A DNA stretch of 38,113 nt from Ignavibacteria bacterium. Lineage in GTDB: Bacteria; Bacteroidota; Ignavibacteria; Kapaibacteriales; UBA2268. Under the pieces are notes generated by a model. It ran no database searches, was not told where the DNA came from, and saw only the letters and a list, made by a program, of their open reading frames with translations. Every line of letters starts with the position of its first letter. Within the stretch, counting starts at the first letter, position 1. Below, one piece after another: positions 26,523 to 35,295 of the stretch. The DNA is taken from contig JAAYTD010000055.1 in the NCBI GenBank assembly GCA_012518115.1, positions 1 through 38,113 on the forward strand. The letters run 5' to 3'. The translations under genes and the position numbers were made by a program.

Positions 26523-27923
26523 ATGAGAAAATTTCCTGCTGTTTATTGGCTTGTAATTGTATTTGAGTTCTTTGAACGTGGTGCCTATTACGGCATGCTA
26601 AGTATTTTAGCGGTTTATTTAACGGACAAACTTAGTTTTTCTGTAACAGAGGCGGGTTCTGTTTTAGGTATAATTCAACCGATTTTATATTTCTTACCTA
26701 TTTTAACGGGAGCAATAGCAGACAAAGTTGGCTATCGTCGTATGCTGACAATAGCTTTTGCTCTTCTTGGTACGGGCTATTTTTTAGTTAGTCAATCGAC
26801 GGAATACTCAACAGTATTTGCGTCTCTATCTATAATGGCTTTAGGTGCTGGTACATTTAAGCCTATTATTTCAGGAACGATAGCTCGTGTAACTAACGAG
26901 GAAAATTCGGGACTTGCTTTCGGTATTTTTTATTGGTCAATAAATTTAGGTGCTTTTTTATTCCCTCTTTTTATAGTACCATTTTTAAAAGCTATAGATT
27001 GGAGTTATGTTTTCATAGCTTCTTCGATTTGTACGGGTCTTATGATTATTCCGACTATATTTCTTTATAAGGAGCCTGTAGTAGCAGATAGTAAAGAAGA
27101 AAATGAAAAAGAAAGTATTTCGAAGATAATTTTATCTATTTCCAAGAAGATACTAACAGTTTTATTTGATTGGCGTTTTGTTCTATTTATATTAATATAT
27201 TCATTGTTTTGGGTACTTTATTTCCAAATGTACGGCACAGCTCTTTGGTACGTTCAGCTTTTTGTTGATGCTACGCCATTAAATGAATTTATTAGTAATT
27301 TATTTGGAATATCATGGAAATTTGATATTGAACATGTTACGGTAATTAATGCTTTTACTATAATTTTATTGCAATTAATAATTTCGCGTATTGTTCAGAA
27401 GACGAAGCCTATTCCGACTATCATAGCGGGATTTATACTAGCTACATTAGGAATGACTATCTTAGCTATTAGTTCAAATATATGGTTTTTTGTAGCTGGT
27501 TTATTTATGTTTGCAGTAGGAGAGATGACGGCACATCCGAAATACATTTCTTATTTAGGTTTAATTGCACCTGCTGACAAGAAAGCAACATATCTTGGTT
27601 TCGGTTTTCTATACGGCGTTTTTGGTTCGTCTATAGGTAGTATTTTAGGAGCGAATTTATACGAGAAATTAGTAAATGCTCCTATTGTACTTCAATTAAA
27701 GTTGAGACTTAGCGAAGCTGGTATAGCAGTGGCTGAAAGTACTTCGTTAGCTGATTTATTGTCGTTAGCCGAAACGATAGGCATTACGAAAAGCGATGTA
27801 ATAATGTATGGAAATCCGACTAAACTTTGGTTGATTTTTTCCTTAATAGGTGTTGCAGCTGTTGTTGGTTTATTGCTATATAATAAATATATTCGACCTA
27901 AAGGAGAAGAAGTAAAACAATAA
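26523..27923 (+). CDS. POT-family proton-dependent peptide transporter (MFS)
   Basis: Probably imports di- or tripeptides with protons across the inner membrane. The 466-aa protein has about 12 hydrophobic segments. The first carries EFFERGAYYG, matching the POT ExxER...YYG motif; GAGTFKPIISGTIA and GIFYWSINLGAF match the TM4/TM5 signatures, and MFAVGEMTAHPKYISYLGLIAP resembles the conserved GE...P block in TM10 (shown over 27511-27572). The central segments (WVLYFQMYGTALWYVQLF) diverge from classical DtpT proteins, so the substrate is uncertain. It stands alone, with repeats on both sides. Confidence 0.85.
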   Translation: MRKFPAVYWLVIVFEFFERGAYYGMLSILAVYLTDKLSFSVTEAGSVLGIIQPILYFLPILTGAIADKVGYRRMLTIAFALLGTGYFLVSQSTEYSTVFASLSIMALGAGTFKPIISGTIARVTNEENSGLAFGIFYWSINLGAFLFPLFIVPFLKAIDWSYVFIASSICTGLMIIPTIFLYKEPVVADSKEENEKESISKIILSISKKILTVLFDWRFVLFILIYSLFWVLYFQMYGTALWYVQLFVDATPLNEFISNLFGISWKFDIEHVTVINAFTIILLQLIISRIVQKTKPIPTIIAGFILATLGMTILAISSNIWFFVAGLFMFAVGEMTAHPKYISYLGLIAPADKKATYLGFGFLYGVFGSSIGSILGANLYEKLVNAPIVLQLKLRLSEAGIAVAESTSLADLLSLAETIGITKSDVIMYGNPTKLWLIFSLIGVAAVVGLLLYNKYIRPKGEEVKQ

Positions 27924-27936
27924 TTATAAATTAGTT

Positions 27937-27996
27937 CAAATTGTTGGGGCGTATTTGATACGCCTCGACAGTTCGCTGAATTTGCTTGTTTTTTTT
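27937..27996 (+). terminator. Terminator region of the transporter gene, containing the third GGGCGTAT-type hairpin
   Basis: The inner hairpin GGCGTAT/ATACGCC (27948-27954 with 27958-27964) is nested in an outer CAAATT/AATTTG pairing (27937-27942 with 27979-27984). T8 follows at 27989-27996. The T-run reaches into the stop codon of the convergent specificity gene. Confidence 0.6.
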
Positions 27997-29413
27997 ACGC
28001 ACTTACACTTTCAATAAACTTTAATGCTTCGTTCTCGTCTTTTTCGATAGCTATTTCTACTGCACGTTTGGCTGTTTCTAAAAGCTGTTCCGATTGGTTT
28101 TTTAGTCGGAAACTTTCATCAACTAGTTCTGCTATTTCTTGTTGTTTAGTATAGTCAACGATAGGTACATATAAATTTCGTATTGTTGGCAAATCAGTGT
28201 TTTGTCGAACACTTGCTTGGGCTATATTCCTATACAAATAATAAGGTTTAGCAATATTTTGAATATAAAGTCCAAGAAAAACGGGATCAAATCCAGAGTT
28301 GTTTTTCAACCGTACCCTGATTGTAAATGAAGCAAACAACCATCCAACTTCATCTCTTACAACTCCTACATCTCCAACTGTACCCATTTGAGAGATAATA
28401 ATATCTCCCTTTTTTGTATAAAACTTTTCAGGTAAATTCTCTGTGTTTATTATTCTATCAAGTTTTTCTGTCGTAATGTTTGTATTTTTCAGATTCATTC
28501 CTTTTATGTAAGGAATACCACTACCATCTTCTGTGTATGGACTTGTTGGCACAGTTCCATAATTGATTAGTTTTGATATTTCTGAAATTAACTTAAAACC
28601 ATTAGACTTTAGCAGTGATTCAACTTCTTCATACTTCTTTTGATAATATTCCGCATCTAATCTTCCCGTTGCCAAAAAAGATTCTTTGAAACTCTTTACA
28701 TTTATTGGGTCGGTGCTTGGCTGAGAGTCTTTTAAACCTAAAGTTTCGAGTAAAAGGGTTTCGGCTTGTTGGTAAAGTTGTTTTGATTTTAATCTACTTT
28801 CATGAGCAGTATCAAAACAATTCTTTATTTCAAGTTGTATTGATTTATTTAAAATAGGAAATAATATTTCTTTTACTTCTTCAGGATTGACATTCGTTTG
28901 ATTAATTGACTGACGAGAACGCCTTTTTATATCATTAACACCATATTTTGTATTCAAAAAAGCAGTAAGGTATTCAGGATTAATAATGCTTTCATCAGGA
29001 ACAAATCTCACCAAGTATGATGCAAAAGTATATTCTTCTTTTTCGACTTGACGATAAAGTCCTGTTCTACCGACCCATTCATAAGAATTAGTTCTATTAA
29101 ATAAAACGTCTCTGTCCTTTAACTTAAATTTTAAAAATTCTTCTCTTGAAATGTCAGCACTTTTATCAACATTCAAATCAGTTAGCATGTTATGAATTTC
29201 ATTCATTCGATAAATAGGATAACCAATATTATCTTCATTCATGGATATAGAAATTCCATATTGAGCTTTTTTTAAAACATTGCCAATTCTTTCATATTTT
29301 AACTTTGGGTTTCTATATGGTTCTTTTGTCCAAAAATCGCTATCTACTCTTAAATCTTTATTTTTAAATGCTTCAGATAATTTAATTTCTGCTATTTCCA
29401 GCCCTTCCAACAA
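27995..29413 (-). CDS. hsdS: Restriction-modification specificity subunit (HsdS-like)
   Basis: Recognises the DNA target for the methylase-nuclease encoded just upstream. The 472-aa product has two target-recognition halves (about residues 40-200 and 265-425), each followed by a helical spacer (SRLKSKQLYQQAETLLLETL; FRLKNQSEQLLETAKRAVE), the normal HsdS plan. It has no good start: the first usable codon is TTG 29413 with no clear ribosome-binding site, and its frame remains open upstream through LNSPFNEEKYKK into the end of the modification gene. It is therefore probably made by frameshifting, is a coupled product, or was split from a single gene. Confidence 0.87.
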   Translation of the reverse strand: MLEGLEIAEIKLSEAFKNKDLRVDSDFWTKEPYRNPKLKYERIGNVLKKAQYGISISMNEDNIGYPIYRMNEIHNMLTDLNVDKSADISREEFLKFKLKDRDVLFNRTNSYEWVGRTGLYRQVEKEEYTFASYLVRFVPDESIINPEYLTAFLNTKYGVNDIKRRSRQSINQTNVNPEEVKEILFPILNKSIQLEIKNCFDTAHESRLKSKQLYQQAETLLLETLGLKDSQPSTDPINVKSFKESFLATGRLDAEYYQKKYEEVESLLKSNGFKLISEISKLINYGTVPTSPYTEDGSGIPYIKGMNLKNTNITTEKLDRIINTENLPEKFYTKKGDIIISQMGTVGDVGVVRDEVGWLFASFTIRVRLKNNSGFDPVFLGLYIQNIAKPYYLYRNIAQASVRQNTDLPTIRNLYVPIVDYTKQQEIAELVDESFRLKNQSEQLLETAKRAVEIAIEKDENEALKFIESVSA

Positions 29414-29445
29414 CTTTTTATATTTTTCTTCATTGAAAGGGCTAT

Positions 29446-31422
29446 TTAAAAAAAACTTAGTCCTTCTTTTTTAGCAAACTCAATAAATGCTTCGGCAATT
29501 CCGTCTTGGGTTAAGCCGTCGTGATTAAAAAGGTCATGCTTTACAATTAGATGTCCGTGATCATCTAATTTATATGTTCCGGCAGAATTTTTTAGAAATA
29601 TTTTGTCGCCGCTGTTATCTTTGCTTGGTTCTTGCATTGTAGCAAAGAAAATAGGGTAATCATCTACTTTCGGACAAAGTTTATCGTCCCATTTTTGAAC
29701 AAATAAAACGCTTGTTTTTGTTCCTGTATGTGGTTTAAACACGTTACCGTGCAAACCAACAACCGCTAAAATACGGCATCTTTCAGCAATAAATTCTCTT
29801 ATTCGTTTATCGCTACTATTATTAAATCGTCCTTGTGGCAAAACAATTGCCATACGACCGCCCGGTTTCAAAAAGTCGAGGTTTCGCTCAATAAATAAAA
29901 TATCTCTGCCAACTTTATTTTGATACTTTCCATTCTCTTTTTTTCCTAATTCATATTTTGCTAAAATACGGCTTTCTTTTATATCTCCGGCAAATGGTGG
30001 GTTTGCCATAAGTACATCAAATTGAAAATCTTGGTTGCTATTATTGTCTTTACGAAGCCTTCTTAGTTTTTTCCAACCTTCAAAATAAACGTCTTGCCAA
30101 TCGTGATCTTCAGTTTTTTCGTCCCAACGTTCCCAATCTAAAGTATTTAGATGAAGTACGTTAGTTTGTCCATCTCCTGCAATTAAATTCAAAGTGCGTC
30201 CAACTCTAACGGCTTTTTCGTCAAAATCTATTGCAAACACTTTTTCCTGCACATAATCAATACAGCGTGCTGGTTTATTTTCGAGTGTAAACAGATGACT
30301 TTTATCTAAACCTTCTTCTTGTATTATCTGTTCCCAAACGTGAAAAATTGTATGAACAGGAAATCCACAACTGCCTGCAGCTGTATCAATCATAGTTTCA
30401 TTTTCTTTTGGGTTTAACATTTTTACAGCCATATCAATTACATAACGAGGTGTAAAATACTGTCCTTTTTCGCCCTTGCTACTCTTATTTATCAGATATT
30501 CAAAAGCTTCATCAACTACATCGAGGTTTGAATTAAAAAGTTTAACGTCCTGAAGCGATGAAACACAAATAGAGAGGTGCGACGGAGTAAGCATTATTTT
30601 TGCATCATCGTTAAAAACCCCTTCCCATTTTTGTTTGGCTTTGTCAAATAGTCCTTGAAGTTTGTTTTTCAGTTCGGTTTCAGTGTCGCCATAGTTTCTA
30701 AATTCTAAATGTCGTGATTTGTTACGCCCGCTTTCCATTTCGTCATATAGTTTTGTGAAAATCAACTTAAATAATTCCTCAAAAACGTCTACTCCGGCGT
30801 TTGCCAGCACTTCATCTTCCATTTCAAGAATCAAGTCTTTTAATGATTTGCGTTCAGTAACTAATTTGTCTTTTTTAATTAGGTCGTCAATTGTCCAACG
30901 TTCTTTTAAAATATCTGAAAGTTTTTGATTAGCTTTTGGAATGCTTGAAATATCTTCAAAATAGTTAGGGTCTTTTCGGTGGTAATAGGAAATGGAATCG
31001 CCATTAGTCCAAATCCCAATCGGAGCTCCTGTTGCGTTACAATATGACTTTAATTGTTCTTTTCCGTCTTTTAGTTTTGGTTTCTTGAGTTCAACTATTA
31101 TAAAAGGTACAGTTGCTTGGTCTTTGTCAAAAATTACGATGTCTGCTCGTTTTACTTCTCTGCCAAAATGCACATTGTACTCTAGCTCCATTCGCTTTTT
31201 TGGATATTTATAATCGTTAAGCAACTTGTCGACATATAATTGTCTTACAACTTCTTCAGGTGTAAGTTTTATTTCTTGATTTCTTATCTGACAAAGAAAA
31301 TAAGGATTATTTCCTTTCTCGTTTGATTTTACAATTATTTTATCTTCTAATACTTTTATTCTAGCTGGGTCAAATTGAGTAAGTTTGTACTCTGAATCTT
31401 TTAGTATTTCTGCTAATGTCAT
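29446..31422 (-). CDS. hsdM: N6-adenine DNA methylase fused to an HsdR-type nuclease domain
   Basis: A 658-aa protein of a type I-like or BcgI-like restriction-modification system. The N-terminal part (about 50-135) matches the HsdR N-terminal PD-(D/E)xK fold: RADIVIF (Asp94) and VELKKPK (Glu111, Lys113). A helical HsdM linker follows, then the methylase core with the SAM motif DTAAGSCGF (about 345) and catalytic NPPF (about 472). No helicase/translocase domain is present, and no separate hsdR lies in the window. The last codons are GLSFF then stop, within a T8 tract (29448-29455). A good promoter lies 48 bases upstream of the ATG. Confidence 0.88.
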   Translation of the reverse strand: MTLAEILKDSEYKLTQFDPARIKVLEDKIIVKSNEKGNNPYFLCQIRNQEIKLTPEEVVRQLYVDKLLNDYKYPKKRMELEYNVHFGREVKRADIVIFDKDQATVPFIIVELKKPKLKDGKEQLKSYCNATGAPIGIWTNGDSISYYHRKDPNYFEDISSIPKANQKLSDILKERWTIDDLIKKDKLVTERKSLKDLILEMEDEVLANAGVDVFEELFKLIFTKLYDEMESGRNKSRHLEFRNYGDTETELKNKLQGLFDKAKQKWEGVFNDDAKIMLTPSHLSICVSSLQDVKLFNSNLDVVDEAFEYLINKSSKGEKGQYFTPRYVIDMAVKMLNPKENETMIDTAAGSCGFPVHTIFHVWEQIIQEEGLDKSHLFTLENKPARCIDYVQEKVFAIDFDEKAVRVGRTLNLIAGDGQTNVLHLNTLDWERWDEKTEDHDWQDVYFEGWKKLRRLRKDNNSNQDFQFDVLMANPPFAGDIKESRILAKYELGKKENGKYQNKVGRDILFIERNLDFLKPGGRMAIVLPQGRFNNSSDKRIREFIAERCRILAVVGLHGNVFKPHTGTKTSVLFVQKWDDKLCPKVDDYPIFFATMQEPSKDNSGDKIFLKNSAGTYKLDDHGHLIVKHDLFNHDGLTQDGIAEAFIEFAKKEGLSFF

Positions 31423-31469
31423 AATAATTCTTTTTCCTGAAAAAGTTATTGAATCAATTTTTGAATTTG

Positions 31470-31477
31470 CAAATATA
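31470..31477 (-). promoter_or_regulatory. Promoter (-7 element) of the restriction-modification genes
   Basis: On the minus strand this reads TATATTTG, a full match to TAnnTTTG, 48 bases before the hsdM start. The -33 region is only TTTA-like. The methylase and specificity genes thus appear to be one leftward unit. Confidence 0.5.
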
Positions 31478-31521
31478 CAAAAACTTACGCTAAATAAAAG
31501 AATATTTTGAAGAAAAAATGA

Positions 31522-31763
31522 ACGGGGTAGTCTATAATTGTCTGAACCGGGATTAACAGGATTAAAGGATTAGCAGGATTGTGCTGTAGGCACAAAATTT
31601 CGGTAAAAGAAATGTAATCTTACTCATCTCGTCCCTTACGGGACGAAACATAAGCAAGTATAAGTTTTTACCGATATTTAATCCCTACGGGATTTATAAG
31701 GATATATAATTAATAACCACGCCTCCCCCGCTTTGCGGGTACTCCTCTACAAGAGGAGAATTA
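31522..31763. repeat. Composite intergenic repeat, copy 2
   Basis: In order: the tail of element D (ACGGGGTAGTCT, 31522-31533), ATAATT (31534-31539), the 166-bp internal unit (31540-31705), ATAATT again (31706-31711), and element C (31716-31763). The internal unit is nearly identical to 2401-2576 except for a 10-base gap and about seven substitutions. It occupies most of the 409-bp gene-free stretch 31423-31831, directly upstream of the restriction-modification promoter. Confidence 0.85.
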
Positions 31764-31764
31764 A

Positions 31765-31809
31765 CAAAAAAGAAGATGTAGAAACTAACGTTCTACATCT
31801 TCTTTTTTT
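31765..31809 (-). terminator. Bidirectional terminator, serving the aldehyde dehydrogenase gene
   Basis: A perfect 13-bp stem, AGAAGATGTAGAA (31771-31783) with TTCTACATCTTCT (31791-31803), is flanked by A6 on the left and a T-run on the right. It lies about 30 bases beyond the stop of the minus-strand gene ending at 31832. Confidence 0.88.
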
Positions 31810-31831
31810 ATTTTTTTATAATGCGGACAAA

Positions 31832-33313
31832 TTAATAGTTATCGATTTGAGCGCGTTGTAACTTATTTGAATAGTCAAAATAAACAGTTTTCCATTCGGT
31901 GAATATATCGAATGCTGTCCAACCACCTTCACGATGTCCATTTCCAGTTCCTTTAACTCCGCCGAAAGGCATATGAGCTTCTGCACCGATAGTAGGGGCG
32001 TTCACATAGCATATACCAACTTCCATTTCACGAGTAGCGAGCCAAGCAAGATTAACATCTTTTGTATATATTGAGCCTGAAAGTCCGTATTCGCAATGGT
32101 TATGTAATTCAATAGCGTGTTCAAAAGAATCTGCTTTAGAGATACATAGCACTGGACCAAACACTTCTTCGTTGAAAAGAGTATGTTTTTCTGTTACGTC
32201 TGCAATAATAGTTGGTTCAAAGAAACAGCCATTAGCTAGCGCAGGATCAGCAACTCTTTTGCCACCACATACCAAACGTCCACCTTCTTCAAGAGCTATT
32301 TTTGTAATTCTTTCACAGTTTTCCAAAGATTTCATATGGATTACTGGACCCATTTCTGTTTTTGGATCTAATCCATCGCCAATTTTTAATTTAACTACTT
32401 TTTCTTTCAAAAGCTCAATTACTTTTTCATATACATTTTTATGAACAATTAATCTTGAAGTAGCTGTACATCTTTGTCCTGTTGTTCCGAATGCTCCCCA
32501 AAGAACACCTTCTATAGCTAGATCTAAGTTCGCATCGTCCATAATAATTTGTGCATTTTTGCCGCCCATTTCAAGGGAAACGCGTTTGTTTAATTTTCCA
32601 CAAACTTCAGCGATTTGGCAGCCTATTTCTGTTGAACCAGTAAATCCAACGACTTTTACGTCAGGATGATGAACAATATGATCGCCCATAGAACCTGTTC
32701 CTAAAAGTACATTAAATACGCCTGCTGGTACGCCTGCTTCTTCCATAATTTCAGCAAAAATCACTCCTGAATGTGGAGCATCTTTAGAAGGTTTGAAAAC
32801 AACAGTATTTCCTGCAGCTATAGCTGGTAAAATTTTCCATGATGGAACAGCAATAGGGAAATTCCACGCTGTAATAACACCAACAACACCAATAGGAGTA
32901 CGGAAAGCTAGATTTATTTTGTTGTCCATTTCGCTTGGTACAGTGTGTCCAAATAAGCGACGTGTTTCAGAAGCCGCATAATAAGCGGTGTCAATAGCTT
33001 CTTGTACATCTCCTTCTGTTTCGAAAGTAGGTTTTCCCATTTCGCGAGTCATAATTTTTGCGAGCTCTGCTTTTCTGCGTGTGAAAATATCACCAACTTT
33101 ACGCATAATATCGCCACGTTTAGGAGCTGGTACTAAGCGCCAAGATTTATAAGCTTCTTTTGCTGCTGCAACAGCATTATCTACATCTGCTTTATCTGAG
33201 AATGCAAACTCGCCTATAATGTCATTTTGATTTGCAGGTGAAATATTTTTAAATGTTTTTCCTGATACTGCATCAACCCATTTTCCGTTGATATAATTTT
33301 TGAATTTAGTCAT
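31832..33313 (-). CDS. NAD(P)-dependent aldehyde dehydrogenase
   Basis: Oxidises an aldehyde to its carboxylic acid. The 493-aa protein has the full family set: WNFP with the oxyanion Asn, KPSKDAP (cofactor), GFTGSTEIG, LEMGGKNA with the general base Glu248, and GQRCTATSR with the nucleophile Cys282. The C-terminal EAHMPFGGVKGTGNGHRE resembles the semialdehyde-type branch (ALDH7-like or ketoglutarate-semialdehyde-like), but the substrate cannot be told from sequence alone. It starts 57 bases after asnS on the same strand, so read-through from asnS is likely. Confidence 0.9.
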   Translation of the reverse strand: MTKFKNYINGKWVDAVSGKTFKNISPANQNDIIGEFAFSDKADVDNAVAAAKEAYKSWRLVPAPKRGDIMRKVGDIFTRRKAELAKIMTREMGKPTFETEGDVQEAIDTAYYAASETRRLFGHTVPSEMDNKINLAFRTPIGVVGVITAWNFPIAVPSWKILPAIAAGNTVVFKPSKDAPHSGVIFAEIMEEAGVPAGVFNVLLGTGSMGDHIVHHPDVKVVGFTGSTEIGCQIAEVCGKLNKRVSLEMGGKNAQIIMDDANLDLAIEGVLWGAFGTTGQRCTATSRLIVHKNVYEKVIELLKEKVVKLKIGDGLDPKTEMGPVIHMKSLENCERITKIALEEGGRLVCGGKRVADPALANGCFFEPTIIADVTEKHTLFNEEVFGPVLCISKADSFEHAIELHNHCEYGLSGSIYTKDVNLAWLATREMEVGICYVNAPTIGAEAHMPFGGVKGTGNGHREGGWTAFDIFTEWKTVYFDYSNKLQRAQIDNY

Positions 33314-33370
33314 TTTATTTTTTTATCCTTTAAATAATTAAAATTTATAAAAAAGTTGTGTTTTTTTCTA

Positions 33371-34723
33371 TTACGGTACAATGCGATAAATCATTCTTGG
33401 GAATGGAATAACTTCGCGAATATGTGCTGCACCTGTTATCCATTTAACAACGCGTTCTAATCCAAGTCCAAATCCACTATGAGGCACAGAGCCGAAACGT
33501 CGTAAATCTAAATACCATTGAAAATCTTCTAATGGTAAATTTTCATTGTGAATTCTTTGAGTTAAGAGCTCTATATCGTCTTCACGTTGGCTACCGCCTA
33601 TTATTTCGCCTGCTTTTTCAGGACCTAACATATCCATAGCAAGAACAACGCGGGAATCGTTAGGATCACGTTTCATATAGAACGCTTTAACTTCCGAAGG
33701 ATAACGGTGAATAATACAAGGTTTGTCAAACTGCTCCATAATAGCTTCTTCTTGGACTGTGCCAAAGTCTTCGCCCCAAGGGAAAGGAAGTACATCTACA
33801 TCTTTTCCGTCAATTTTTTTCTTAAGCGGGATTTTATTTTCCACTAACCAATCAACAGCATCTGAATAGCTCATTCTGTGGAATGGACGGCGTACTTTTT
33901 CTAATTTAGTTGTATCGCGCTCTAAAAGTTTTAATTCTTGTTGGCAGTTTTTGAGAGTATATTGAACTATATATTCAACTAAATCTTCAGCAAGATCCAT
34001 ATCGTCATTTATATCAAAAAAAGCCATTTCAGGTTCAACCATCCAAAACTCTGTTAAATGTTTACGAGTTTTTGAATGTTCAGCGCGGAAAACAGGACCA
34101 AAAGTATAAACTTTTCCTAAAGACATAGCAGTAGCTTCAGCATAAAGTTGTCCTGATTGCGAAAGGTAAGCATTTCCTAAATCAAAATATTTAGTCTCAA
34201 ATAAAGTTGAGGTACCTTCGCAAGCACTTGGCGTTAAAATAGGGGAGTCCATTAACTTAAAGCCGTTACCATCAAAGAAATCACGAATAGCTTTAACGAT
34301 AGCAGCACGAACACGCATAATTGCATGCTGACGAGAAGAACGAAGCCATAGATGACGATGTTCTATAAGAAAAGCATCACCATGTTCTTTTGGAGTTATA
34401 GGATAATCTTTTGTCAAGCAATATATTTTTAGATCTGTTACATCTATTTCAAACCCACCGGGAGCGCGCTCTTCAGCTCGCACAACACCTTTTACTTCAA
34501 TGGAAGATTCTTGAGTTAATGACTTTGCATCATTAAATAATTCTTCGCTTGTATTAGGTTTGAAAACAACACATTGACAGATACCTGTTCCGTCGCGTAA
34601 GACAATAAATTGCAACTTACCTTTGCCGGTTTTGTTCTGTACCCAGCCACGCAAAGTAACTTCTTTACCAACAGCTTCAGATAAGTTTTCTATATATTGA
34701 AATGATTTATATGGAGACATCAT
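33371..34723 (-). CDS. asnS: Asparaginyl-tRNA synthetase
   Basis: Class IIb synthetase charging tRNA-Asn. The 450-aa protein has an N-terminal OB-fold anticodon-binding domain (VTLRGWVQNKTGKGKLQFIV) and the class II core: RHLWLRSSRQHAIMRVRA, motif 2 FRAEHSKTRKHLTEFWMVEPEM, and motif 3 GFGLGLERVVKWITG. HLTEFWMVEPEMAF and GEIIGGSQRE favour Asn over Asp specificity. Two adjacent ATGs (34723, 34720) are possible starts after AAAGGT. Confidence 0.92.
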   Translation of the reverse strand: MMSPYKSFQYIENLSEAVGKEVTLRGWVQNKTGKGKLQFIVLRDGTGICQCVVFKPNTSEELFNDAKSLTQESSIEVKGVVRAEERAPGGFEIDVTDLKIYCLTKDYPITPKEHGDAFLIEHRHLWLRSSRQHAIMRVRAAIVKAIRDFFDGNGFKLMDSPILTPSACEGTSTLFETKYFDLGNAYLSQSGQLYAEATAMSLGKVYTFGPVFRAEHSKTRKHLTEFWMVEPEMAFFDINDDMDLAEDLVEYIVQYTLKNCQQELKLLERDTTKLEKVRRPFHRMSYSDAVDWLVENKIPLKKKIDGKDVDVLPFPWGEDFGTVQEEAIMEQFDKPCIIHRYPSEVKAFYMKRDPNDSRVVLAMDMLGPEKAGEIIGGSQREDDIELLTQRIHNENLPLEDFQWYLDLRRFGSVPHSGFGLGLERVVKWITGAAHIREVIPFPRMIYRIVP

Positions 34724-34888
34724 TTGTCTTTTTACCTTTTATAGTTCAAAAAATACAATATAATGAATTTATGCGTAAATTCAATAAAAAAAGCATCTTG
34801 TTTCTTAAAAACACATATAAATTTTTATTAGTTAAAAATAAAAAAAATATGTAAATAAAAAAAATATGTTTTTGTCAAAAAAAAATAT

Positions 34889-34896
34889 TATATTTG
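34889..34896 (+). promoter_or_regulatory. Possible promoter (-7 element) of rpoZ
   Basis: TATATTTG fully matches TAnnTTTG and lies 40 bases before the rpoZ start. The only TTTG upstream is too close (14-base gap), so the -33 element is unclear. The 213-bp gap 34724-34936 holds the divergent control region for asnS and rpoZ and no other gene that I can see. Confidence 0.5.
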
Positions 34897-34936
34897 TAGT
34901 TATGTTTAATCTAAATAATAATTCTATTTTTAATAA

Positions 34937-35251
34937 ATGGCAAAATATATTGTAAATCCGGTTAGAGTAAAGATGAAAGAATCTGCTGAAGGCTCTATTT
35001 ATCAATCAATAGTAGCTATGGGAATTCGTTCTAGGCAGATTAACGATGATATAAGATACGAGTTGCGTCAAAGATTGATGGACGTTTCTTCAAATGAGGA
35101 GACAGATGAAACTAATCCTGATCAATTGTCAATAAGTCGTGAATTTGAGAAACTACCTAAAGCTACTTTTATCGCAATGAAAGAAATGTATGACGGTAGG
35201 TTAACTTTTAAGTATCCCGATGAAATGGATGATGAAAATGAAATAATGTAA
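34937..35251 (+). CDS. rpoZ: RNA polymerase omega subunit (Bacteroidota-type)
   Basis: Omega helps fold and assemble the beta' subunit. The 104-aa product has the Rpb6/omega helix GSIYQSIVAMGIRSRQINDDI, here recognisable by the conserved RSRQIN, and then the SISREFEKLPKATFIAMKEM segment with an acidic tail, a form I know from Bacteroidota and relatives. It is monocistronic with its own terminator. Confidence 0.82.
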   Translation: MAKYIVNPVRVKMKESAEGSIYQSIVAMGIRSRQINDDIRYELRQRLMDVSSNEETDETNPDQLSISREFEKLPKATFIAMKEMYDGRLTFKYPDEMDDENEIM

Positions 35252-35257
35252 AGTTTG

Positions 35258-35289
35258 AAAACTCCAGCGTAATAGTTGGAGTTTTTTTT
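35258..35289 (+). terminator. Terminator of rpoZ
   Basis: The 9-bp stem AAAACTCCA (35258-35266) with TGGAGTTTT (35277-35285) is followed by more T residues. It begins six bases after the stop codon. Confidence 0.85.
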
Positions 35290-35295
35290 ATACAT

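Noticed and set aside
29394-29433. ATG at 29433 (minus strand) as the start of the specificity gene
   Set aside because: It is in another frame and stops after 13 codons, so it cannot start hsdS.
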